The notes below the pieces were generated by a model. The model did no database searches. It saw nothing but the letters and a program-made list of their open reading frames with translations, and had not been told where the DNA came from. From positions 22,605,649 to 22,669,648 of the forward strand of contig NC_066315.1 of assembly GCF_022539315.1 (NCBI RefSeq): DNA of 64,000 nt, written 5' to 3'. The translations under genes and the position numbers were made by a program. Positions 1 through 11,000 of this stretch are shown in pieces (within the stretch, counting starts at the first letter, position 1; each line of letters starts with the position of its first letter). The stretch is from Serinus canaria (lineage: Eukaryota; Chordata; Aves; Passeriformes; Fringillidae).

Positions 1-482
1 AAAAGGACATCAAACTGTTGAAGCCAGCCCAGAAGAGGCCATGAAGTTGCTAAGGGGATTGGAGCATCTCCCCTCTGAATACAGGCCAGAGAAATTTGGG
101 CTGTTTAGCCTGTTAAAGATTGTGTTGAGACTTCATAGTAACCTTCAAGTATGTGGAGCATCCATACAGGGAAGCTGGAGAGGGACTTACCCAGAGCTGT
201 AGCGATAGTACAAGGTTATACAAGTGATAGGTTCAAATCAAAAGGGAATATTTAGGTTAGATACACAGAAAATGTCCTTTACTGTGAGGGTGGTGAGGCA
301 CTGCACAGGTTGCCCAGAGAAGCTGTGGATGCCCTATATCCCCAGAAGTGTTCAAAGCAAGGTTGACAAGGGCTTTGGAGCAACATGGTCTAGCGGAAGG
401 TGCCCCTGCTCATGACAGGGGCATTGGAACTGGATGATCTTTAACATCCCTTCCAATACAAACAACTCTATGACTCTATGAT
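1..482 (+). mobile_element. CR1 LINE 3'-end fragment
   Basis: This is a 5'-truncated CR1 non-LTR retrotransposon in sense orientation. It reads through the typical CR1 3' segments: the rule of 'ggagcatctcccctctga', then 'gtgaggcactgcacaggttg', 'cccagagaagctgtggatgc' and 'gatgatctttaacatccctt'. It finishes with the diagnostic short tail 'ctatgactctatgatt'. It begins at or before the window edge. The 63-codon open frame at 224-415 lies inside it and is a shadow, not a gene. CR1 is the dominant LINE of birds, and this is one of the clearest signs of the host clade. Confidence 0.9.
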
Positions 483-1400
483 TTTTTCACCAGTTTTACT
501 CTTCAGACATTATTGATGTCATGATTTACAAAATAATTTCTTATTCGTGACCATTAAAAAAATGCAAAGCACTTTAAGCCTTATTAAAGCCATGTATTTT
601 TAACTGTCATACTTATCTTGAAAATTAGTATAATTTAAAGATCGGGTCTCCATTTCTCGAGGGAGAGCACACCAGCATTATGACCAACAACTTTTAAAGG
701 GTCCACCTGCATGGGGACAGCCAACAGGAGATGCTGTCTCCAGCCAGCACACAGGTTCCAAGGAGAACACGCAGCTGGAGAGTGCTGCTGTTAACCAAAA
801 CCTGGCTGCTCCTGCAGTTGGGGCTCTCCTCTCAGGCACTCCTGTTGCTGCCAATTTAGGGACTCTCTAAACACGGACAGAGCCAGGTTTCTAAACCTCT
901 CCTTTCCAAAGGAGACGTAGTTTATTCTGCGCAGGGTGCGAGGCGGAGGTTTTCCACAAATCAAGCATAGCAATTCTCAAAACTTTATATATACATTTTA
1001 GCAAGCAAAATCACAGTTCATTAGCTGCAGGTTATCTAGTAATTTATTAGCATCCTATCTTCTTTTGCTTAAATTATTTCCTTTCCAATTCTAATTAGTC
1101 CACATGCTCAGTCTTCTATTCTTTTGATTTGGTGTATTGGTGGTCGCCACCTCCCACTGCCGGATTCTAAAGCCCATGAACTGGCACCAATCCCTTGCAT
1201 TACAAAGGGTACGGGGACCTGTGGCGCCAGCCAAGGGACAAGAGATGGCCAGTGACACAGCAGGAGCCGACGACTCAAGAGGAATGTGCAATAAACGCAC
1301 AGGTAGTTCTTCGCCCAGGGTCCTTCCTTTGAGGTTACGAGGCCTGTTTCAGGGGTGAGGCAGGACCCGTTCTCATCCTTTGTAACTCAGGAGGATTTGT
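483..1400. other. Upstream intergenic stretch, no gene seen
   Basis: AT-rich at first, then rising in GC towards the CpG island. I see no exon with splice signals, no tRNA and no clear repeat. The short open frames here (for example 791-973 on the minus strand) have no recognisable protein content. The 3' end of the next gene upstream (CFAP69 in the human order) would be expected to the left, but nothing of it is visible. Confidence 0.5.
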
Positions 1401-2010
1401 TAACTCCCGCTGGCCCTGCGGGTCTCGGCGTCGCTGCCTCCCTTCGGCCCGAGGCGCGGGCCCGGCCGTGTCAGGCAGCGGGGCCGAACCCACTGCGCGG
1501 GGGTTCGGAGCAGCCGACAGCCCGCAGCGGCGGCGGGAGCCCAAGGGAGCGCCGGGCCGGGCCGGGCCGCGCCTGCGCGTCTGCAAGGCCGGAGCGGGGC
1601 CGGTTCTGCGCTGCCGCCGTGCGGCGCCCGGAGCCCGCCCACCCTCCTGCCCCGTGCCCTCTGCACAGCCACGGGCCTGGGCCTGGGCTTGGGCCCGGGC
1701 GGCGGCTGCTCCCGCCATGGTGCGGTGCGGCGCGGCGGTGCTGCGGAAGGTCAGTGCGGCCGGCCCGGGGAGCGGTGGGGACGGTGCCGCCACCCCGGCG
1801 GCGCTCGGGTGGCGGGGAGGGCTGGCGGGGAGCCGCGGTCCCGCTTGCGGGGCTTCTCCGGGAGTTCTCCTGTGCCGCCCGTGCTGCCCGCAGCGCCCGG
1901 CACCCTCAGGGCCCGCCGGCGATGTCCCCCCAAGGTGGCACAGGCGGGACTGCGGCGCCCTGCCCTGCCCGGCCCGGCCCGCTGCCCTGCGCTGCCCGGG
2001 GCCCTGCGCA
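1400..2010. promoter_or_regulatory. CpG island promoter of GTPBP10
   Basis: A very GC-rich block with dense CpG surrounds the first coding exon (ATG at 1717). It contains several GC-box-like runs, and no TATA box is evident upstream of the ATG. The long open frames in this block on both strands (up to 234 codons at 1335-2039 minus and 229 codons at 1355-2044 plus) arise because GC-rich sequence has few stop codons. The transcription start is not resolvable by eye and is probably within about 150 bases 5' of the ATG. Confidence 0.75.
1717..1749 (+). CDS. GTPBP10: GTPBP10 coding exon 1
   Basis: Eleven codons ([11 protein letters not shown]) in a good start context (cccgccATGg), ending AAG|GTCAGT in phase 0. 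The human N-terminus has the same length to the same boundary, which supports this start. The small, basic, hydrophobic leader is compatible with mitochondrial targeting together with exon 2. Confidence 0.85.
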
Positions 2011-5000
2011 CCGTAAGGTGTCGCTGCCAGGGCAGACATGCTAACGTTGATTAAAAACTACACGCTCTGCTTTCTGAAGTTTCATCTATTGCCATGAAAG
2101 ATCAGTCCAAGCGGTTTTACACGCGTTTCTGTGAAGCGAAATATAAAGAGAACGTAATTAACTGATGTTGAAACTGTTGTTTTATTAGTACAGCAACTTC
2201 ATAGACGATTTGCGGGTCTATGTGAGAGGAGGAACTGGTGGAATGGGTTATCCTAATCTGGGAGGGGAAGGAGGAAGAGGTGGTGATGTCTGGTTCGTCG
2301 CCAGAGAAAGGACTACCTTAAAGAGCATTAGAGAGAAATATCCCCAGAAGCGATTTGTAGCTGGAACTGGAGCCAACAGCAGGTAAGAATCTTCTTAATG
2401 AAAGTTGTTATTTACAGCTTTTCCAGAAAGCAAAATGTCAGCCAGCAGTACTAAGCCAGGTTTAATTTCTCCCAGTGTTAAAGCTCTAAAAGGTGAAAAA
2501 GGAAAAGACTGTGAAGTTCATGTGCCTTTGGGAATTTCAGTTCTTGATGATGATGGCAAGCAAATTGGTAAGAACCTTTCCTTTGTTTTAAAGTATCTAA
2601 TGTTTGTCACATTTACTGATAACATCTAGTGAATTTCTACTACTAGGACGTTTTAAGGTTATAGGTTTTCCAAAATATGTCTATGTTTTAATTTGTTTGG
2701 CCAAAGAGTTGACAAATACATTGTAAAAATTTTTGGAAAAGCAGGGACCCCTTCCAGAAATTAGCAGTAGTTCATTTCTGTCACTACCTTCAAGTCCTTT
2801 GCTGTTGGAAACACGTGTTAAAGGCTGGAAGCCATACCAATCCTCCACCGAGCCAGTCATGACCTCTCATAAGTTATGTCTGCATAAACCCAAGTGAGTG
2901 TCCCTATATCTTTACTGAATTATGCAGATGCTCAAAAGACAAAGATCCTTGCTGAATGTTAGGATACTTAAAATGCATATCTGTTTTTTACTCACCAGGA
3001 AGATCTCTTTCAAGACTCTTGGAATAGCTCTCAATGGTTCCTTTGCAGTTTCTCAGAGCTTTTCAGACTGTTTAGAATTAAAACTAAATTCCCAAGTTGC
3101 CCTGGTTTGGATGTTTAACTACATTGGATGTATTGCAAGATTTGTTTATGATGCAGGCATATCAGGGGGCTAAAGATATCCAAGTGTGGTGCTTTTTTTG
3201 TTGTTTAAATTATTCTAACCCTAAGGCAGATATCGTAGTCTGCATCTTAATGGAAAAATAAGAACCCTCTGAAGGGAGCTACATCTCTATCAATGCATAT
3301 TTTTCCTTGCATACCTCAATTCAAATATTGGAGGGTTCAGAACCTCCATCTTGGCCATACTTTGCCTGCCTGCAGTTTTCCTGAGGTGGCTGATTGTATG
3401 ACAGAGAAAAATACAGGGGTGTGATGGCTTTCATTTGCTGACAAACAAGGACAATCACCATGACCTTGAGGGCACAGTTCTTGCAAGGAAGCGGACAGAA
3501 AATTGTCTTATAACTGGAGACATTTAAATGGAAAATCACAAGTGAACTACTGCAGGATATTGTGTTTTTTCACTAACAAATTTATTTGCAGGAGAGCTTA
3601 ATGCAGCAGGAGAGAGATTCTTAGCAGCTCGTGGAGGTCTTGGAGGCTCTTTGGCTACAAACTTTCTGCCTTGCAAAGGTCAGAGGAGAAGTGTTCACCT
3701 TGATTTGAAACTTATAGCAGATGTTGGCTTAGTTGGGTAAGTATGGTAGTTTGAAAACTAATATTAGAAAACAAAGTAGTACATTTCAAATTCGATTTCA
3801 AAGAAATTTGAGAGTTTGGATGATGAGTGTTAATTGTGCATTTGCATTGTCACCTAAGTTATTTGCAGTTTGAAAAAATCAGATTGAGTGTAAAGCTATT
3901 AAAATTAATTTTAACATTTGAAAGTATTTGTTACGTTTTGGTGAGCAAAGGGCTTCATGAATCAGGATAATACATAATCAGTAATATAATTGTATTTAGC
4001 AGTTGCAGTGATGGCCACAATATTATTAGCACAACATTAATTAAGTAGGTAGGAGGTGCAAAACAGAGCCAAGAAAACTGCATATTGCATGTTTAACTTC
4101 ATGGCACTGGCACAAGTAGATCCTTTCAGTAGCAACTCTGAAGAGAATGCCAAAAGCTTCATTTCCTACTCTCCCTAAAAAAGAAGCTTGTAGTGTTGGA
4201 AGGAAGTAATTACAAACTGGAACAATAGGACTTGCATATCGATGTTGCTGCTTTATAACAGTACAGATAAATATATTTTTATTTGAAAAAAGCTTTCAAC
4301 AGCCTACGCTTTTAGTGTAGTACAACTGTTGTTCTATTTAGCATCTGCTAACATAAATCAGCCCTATGGTCCTTATTAATAAAAAAACATAGGAAACATG
4401 AAATTATGAGTTTGAGATGGAAATAGTCTAGTTGTTATATACCAGTAAAATATGGAAACTTGAAGACAGCACGGATAAAAATTGGAAACTTGAAGACAGA
4501 TTGATACACTAACTATATTTTTCTTTTTTTGTTATTAGAAATAATTTTGACAGTATAAAATTTCTCTAAAGTTATATAATTTTCAGTTGGTCTTCAGTAA
4601 TTACATGACAGAATTTTCTTCTTGTTTTGATTAGTGTGAAAGTACAGGAGTTTTATTATACTGATGCTTCTTTAATCTTGTATTTCAGCTGACAGTTTGC
4701 CTTCCAAATGGACAGAAAAATCATTATCAGTCAATTAGAGAAGCATATAATTTTCTTATTGAGAATATGAATCAGCCTCCAGTGGTTGTGGTTGTACTTT
4801 GATCTCTTTGTGTTTGCTATTTTTGCCTTTTTTGTGAGTGGTTTGGTATTAGATCAAGTAAAAAAAAGTCTATGTAGACTTGAGAAAGGCCCATCAAGTT
4901 TGGGTACAGGTTGTGATGTGTTAGTCTAGGTTGCAATTTCAATTTCAAAGAACATAATCTACTTCAGTGGAAACAAAGTGCTTTCTTGAGGATATGACCA

Positions 5001-8000
5001 GAGTAACCTTCTGGAATGTCTTTAAGGCACCTTTCAACATCAGAGTATATGAAAACTGCACTCAGTAGTTTCCCTATTATAACAAGAGTCATTAGGTTGC
5101 TTTAATTTTCTTAGGAAAGATTTATGTACAGCTCCTTTATAAAGGCCTGTAATACAGTACCAGCCTTGTTAACAGGTCATGGTTCTCCATATATTCAACT
5201 GGGGACTGGTTTTCTGTGGGACACCTGCCTTTGTATCTTGTGACTTTGTTGAGTTGCCTTTGATCATTCTGAGATGAATATTTGTGAATTTGACTGGAAC
5301 ACAAGTCTTGTGTGGCCTTTCTAGATGGAGCATGTGCTAAGAATAAGGACTGTAGTCTATCCTTGGGTGTCAGAATTAACTTCAAGTTTTACACGTGTAA
5401 AAGCTATTGTGCCTTTTCCAGCTCAGGTTAATCTTTAAAACAAGTGGGTGTTACAATTTCAGTCTTAACTTAGGTCTTCATTTCAGTGGGTAGATGTATT
5501 CTGTGAAGAAGCTTTTGTAAAAGCTGGTGTATCCCTTAAGAAACACTTTTGTTGTGGCATGCAGGTATAGCTATCCCTTGTAAAGTGGAGATGTTCTAAT
5601 AGACAGGTGTGCACAGACCAGCTCCTAGGTGTTCCTTTAGGTTTACTTGGTAGCAGAACCAGTTAGTACTAATTTCAGGATCCCTCATACAAATGCCTTA
5701 AACCCACACATAAACTGTGCACATGTGTGTCCATATGCACAGTCTCACGCTCTCTGAGTTCACATTTGCTTTGCTGTGTTAGCTAAACTCTAGCACAGGT
5801 ATCATTGGTACTTAAAGTGTAGATTTTTGTAAACCCTGATGTGTATGCTGAGATTGTAAATCCAGCTGGTAAGATAGATTTGCATGACAGCTTTTTAGAA
5901 TGCAAGCATAATTTATAAAATCAGCTATAGCACATGAAGAGTGAATCCAAGTGTACATGAGTGGTAATGCTGTATTTCTGTCTGAGTGACTTTGAAAGAT
6001 TTCCCTTAAATATATTTCACCTGTATTTACATAACTCTCCTGCCTGCATCCTTAGGAAGCATTGCTGGATTTAGAAAAATTATTCAGATTTGATGTCAAA
6101 AAGTAAATTATAATGATTTGGGGCTTCTTTGTTTTGTATAAAAAAAATAGTCTGAGTAAATGAGGGCAAAAATGAGTTGATAGCATCAAACAATACATTT
6201 GGAAATAAATATACAGGAATCATATAAGTGTTTATTCAGTGTAGCAATCCTGACTTTCCTTCTAGGTTTCCAAATGCAGGAAAGTCATCCTTGTTAAGCA
6301 AGATTTCGCATGCCAAACCTGAGATTGCAAATTATGCATGTAAGTTCATACTCTTGTTTTCAGAGCAGTAAAATTTCCCAACAGCAAGAAGTCTTTTCAC
6401 TGACTTGTTTATAATAAAGGTTTCTAATAAAGAGTAGGGTGTAGCAATGTTGCCTGGCTTTTTAATTATAATAAATACTTCAAGGAGATACTTGCTACCT
6501 CAGTGTCCAGTTTCTTTACCCACCTCAGTTTTTTATGTATACACCCCCATAATGCTTCAACCTGTTAATGCAGGGTCTATTTAACATTTATTTTTGTCTC
6601 AGCCCCTTTTATTGCAACTGAGACTCTCTGTGGTGTGCAATGTCCTCAGTCTACAGGATATGTACTGTCAGGTTCCTTTGCCTGAACATCTTGTATGGTT
6701 TAGAACTTGCTACCACTTGCAACAGAGAAGATTTTGGGGTTTTAATCTGTCCACTGACAAATGGACAGAAACTTTTTATTTTTTTCCTATCAGTAAGTTC
6801 AAATTAGTTATCTGATCTTCTTTAATTAAAAAGTAAGATTGCAAGTACCAATAATTCCTGCTGACCTTTTTGCACCATTCCCTACTCTTTACAGCCTTTT
6901 CTCAGTTTGAAGAGTCCTATCTCACTTTACCTTTCATTGTTTTACCTTTCATTGTTTGAAAGCTAATCCATAGTCTAGGTGATAGTTTTTGTGTCTGAGA
7001 TTTCTCTACCTTCACTGTTCCCATTTTGGGATGACTGGGGCAGAACTGCAGAAAGAGATAAGACTTGGTGAAGCACTGGATTTTTTGTGGTCTAATTTTC
7101 ATCTACCTTATTTTGCTTTTCCTTTATTCCTTTTCCTTATTATATACTTTTTTTTTTTTTTTGCTTCTGCACATTTGTTTAATTTAAATACACTGAGGAA
7201 GCTCTGCGATATTTAAATGTTTTGTAACTTTAACTTTTTTTTTTAAATGTTAAAACCAGTTTTGTTTTCTTCTTGTCCCCTGCCACAGTCACAACAATAC
7301 AGCCTGAACTTGGAAAGATCATGTATGCAGATTATAAGCAGGTTGGTGTGAAACCTCACTCTGATTGTTGAAGTTACATGGAGTGACTACTTATGTTGCT
7401 TAACAGAATTTCAGAAAGAGAATGAAAACTTTTAGGTAGTTTCATATGTGTATCCATAATGTGTACATGTCAAATGCAATTACATGGGCTTAACAGGAGT
7501 TGTGAGAAAAGTACTGTTTTATGAAGTAATAATAAGAGAATTTCATAGCCAAATACAGTATTATGATGTAGAGCTTGTTTCAAGTCACTTTAATAAATGG
7601 CTTCTCATTTTCCCTTACCTTTCTTCTGTGGTTCTAATCCTAGCTTACAGTCTTAGAGGTATGAAATTATTTATGGAATTGAGATTGCTGTGTCCTAGTG
7701 TACTCTTAAAAGTTTAGGACTTGGAAAAAAATCATTTTTTCAGAGACCGGCCTGTTATTTATATTTAGAAGAAGCAAATTTCTTGCAAGTTGCCTGCACA
7801 GAGAGCTCTGGACTGAGAGTAATTTTCAGAAAGCAAATAGTGGCAGATTTGTGCAATAGCTGAAGATTTACGTTAGTGAATGGCAGGGAGTTTTGTGATT
7901 ATAACCCTGCTACCATAACTTCTTGTTATGACTTTCAAGGTTGGCTGTTCTAACTTTCTTTTAGGATTTTTTTGTCTTTGTGGCATTTTTGTTGGTTTGG

Positions 8001-11000
8001 TTTGTTTTTTGGGATGTAGGGGTGGGTTTTGTTTGGTGGGTTGGGTTTTTGAATTAAAAACTGAAATAGTATGACACGATAATGATTACTTAAACAGCCA
8101 GAATAGTGCACTACCTGAGAGGTGAGGCACCTGGGTCCAGTTCCTTTTGTGAGAGACTGCTGGAGTTATGGCCCAACCACTTGAATTTCTGCAAGCTCTG
8201 TTCCACCCAGCTTCTTCAGATAAAAGTTGTCAGTTTAATTGTGTGGTGCCTGGAATTCTTTCTACGGTATCCACTGATGGGGAAACCAGTGTTAAATGAG
8301 ACTAGAGAGGCTAATAGATTTTAGACCCCAGCTTGCTTTAAAAATTGCAGCAAACATTTTCATTCCTCAAGCTTGAATCTTCTTTGATGTGCTTTTACTT
8401 TGTTTTTGAAGTATATGATACATGCAGCACTGGACTCATCATTTTCAAGATAAAAGCCAAGTGCATAAAAGGGTTTCAGATGAGTTAACCAGAAAAACAT
8501 AACCCTCAGATATGAAAAGACAAAAAACTACTGTTTCTGCTTTCAGAACCAATAATGCTAGGGAGATTCAGTATCTGATGCTTGAAACCTTCATTTAACA
8601 AACTTCAGGTAAACTGTGTATTAAAGAAAGTAAGTCGAGTTTGTCTGGTTCCCTGCAGAGATGCAATATGTCTAGGGGAATTTTTTTTATATATTCATTT
8701 TATCTGCTAGTTTAGGGTAGCTTATCCTAGAAAGCTATGCTGCAAATAAACAGGATTTTTCATAGCCCTTTCAAAAAACTGTCTACCATGAATGAGGATC
8801 TCTTGCTTATACTGGTGTATTTTTCTCCAGCAAGAGATTTACTTTCACTTCTGCCTTTCTTTTCTGAAGTCTTTGTCTTGTCATAGCCAGTGATCCTTAT
8901 TGTTGGCCATTTCTACAGTTCATGGTTTTTATACCATAGTGTTGGGGGTTATATAGGAACTATATGGACAACATACCTGTTTCCTGAAGTCAAGGGAACT
9001 CGGGGTTGTGATCACGGGGAACTTCTGGGGGTAAGAGGAAGTTCTCTCCATATTGCAACTGCTGAAACTGAAACAACATAAGCAATGTAATTAAGAGCAA
9101 TAATTGAAGTGTCTTTCCTGTATCACTCAAAGGACAATGACTCATCTTTTCCTAAAGAACATATTTTTAAAGAGATATGTAACAATTTGCTCATTTTATC
9201 TTAGTACAATATAAAAAGAAAATATGTGCAAGTTTCCTAATGCTGTCTGTTATTACTGCTTGAAAAAAAAAAAAAAAACACAGAAGTAGAGGACCTGAGT
9301 AGAGTTGGGTTTCAGGTCTCAGTACCAGATAATGAAAACTAGAAGAATCACTTACATTTTCTACCAGAGTATCTGAGCCCCCTTCTGCACCAAGTAGCAC
9401 ACTGGAAATTTTATGGTATGCTGGCTTCAGGTATTGTTCAATTTAATCCAGTTGCTGTCTAAATGGGCATTAGATAGATTTGAAGATCCTACCTTTGCTC
9501 TTCTTTACTTCACTCTCTGTCTTAGCTTTCTGTGACTTACTGAGTAGCCATTTTGGGGGTTTCATTATCATTCTGCTTTTTTTCGGTCTGCCTCAGCTGT
9601 CCAACAGCCCTCTCAAGTAGCAGAGAAAGTGACAAGGTCCCTGTCCATTATGGCAGTCTTTGCTGGGCTCTCTCTGGAAACTGATGCATTAATCAAAGTC
9701 TCATTTGAACTGAAGAGTAGAAATCAAATTCTTGTAGCTTCTCATGCTCGGGGGAGCAGTGTTAAGTGGGTTTGCATTTGGAGTAATGATACTCTGTAGC
9801 CACAAGGAGCAGACTATTTGCTGTCTCAGTGACAGTTTGAATTCTATACAAATGTGATAGCCTAAGCTGATCGCCTTTCAGAGTCTGTTTTATTCTCAGG
9901 TAATAGCTAAATTTTGTAAGATCTCTTCTGAGTTATTATTACCCTCTCTTTTGTACTTAGCAGACAGCTATAAAAAATAGGGGGAACATGAGGAGCACCA
10001 GGTCTGTGTAATAGCAGCATTTTGTTTAATCTGCTTCTAATGATAGATTGTAAATGTATTGAAACAGCCAATGCATATTATTTTTTCTGGATTCTTTTGT
10101 TTGTGTATAGTGATAATCACTGTTGATAGTTTAAAGTCCCTGGGTTTGCTTACTGGAAGTATTTTGTTCGAAACTTTTGTTTTCCTAGATTTCAGTAGCT
10201 GATCTCCCAGGACTGATTGAAGGTGCACATGCAAACAAAGGAATGGGCCATAAATTTCTCAAACATGTAGAGAGAACCAAACAGCTTCTCTTAGTTGTAA
10301 GTTAAATAAAATTTACAGTTTATTGAAATTAAAGTGCAATAAATAAAATATATCTTAATTGCAATGTAGTTGGAATTTAGAAAGTCATTTGTAATTTGCA
10401 TGATTGTGATAAATATAGCTGTAATTGTGTTTACAGAATGGACCACTCAAATGACTAATGATAAATTAAGTTCTTAAATAGAATTTTTCATTGAAAGTTT
10501 CCAATTAATTTAGAAAAGTGAAGTGTTCCAAGCATAACAAAAGCATGATTTTTTTTCTGTAAGATTTCCCCTAAGAAGTTTAAAAACCAGACCTTTGAGA
10601 AACACTATATCAGAATTAAGCAGTTTGTGCCTCCAGTTCTGAGGTTTCTTTGCTTTTAATTGCCCTCTGTTATTTGCCCAGGAGTGAACACATTGCCATG
10701 GACATTCCAGGGCAAAGTAGTTAATGGAGAGTGTCTTGATACTGTAACAAAATTTTACACCACAAAACTTGTTTTTGTGTAAATTTTTCAGGTTGATATT
10801 TCTGGGTTTCAGCTGTCTATGAAGACTCAGTTCAGAACAGCCTTTGAAACGATATTGCTTCTAACAAAGGTAAGTTCTCATCTTCCCATGAGACAGTTGT
10901 TGAGTCAAGAGAATGGCTCAGTTTTGATGGAGAGACATTCAAATGTTACTGTGTCTTCTGGATTTATAATATAAGGCCAGTGACCAAAGAGATTCTCCAA

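Noticed and set aside
224..415. 63-codon ORF near the left edge
   Set aside because: It lies fully within a CR1 3' end, which is normally non-coding or untranslated at this point.
1335..2054. Several overlapping open frames of 120-234 codons on both strands
   Set aside because: They coincide with the CpG island, are rich in Pro, Arg, Ala and Gly in every frame, and overlap the real GTPBP10 exon 1. Stop codons are simply rare in GC-rich DNA.
8095..8330. Possible ancient SINE
   Set aside because: Only a faint similarity to tRNA-derived or CORE SINE wording; no clear A/B boxes or tail, so not listed as a feature.
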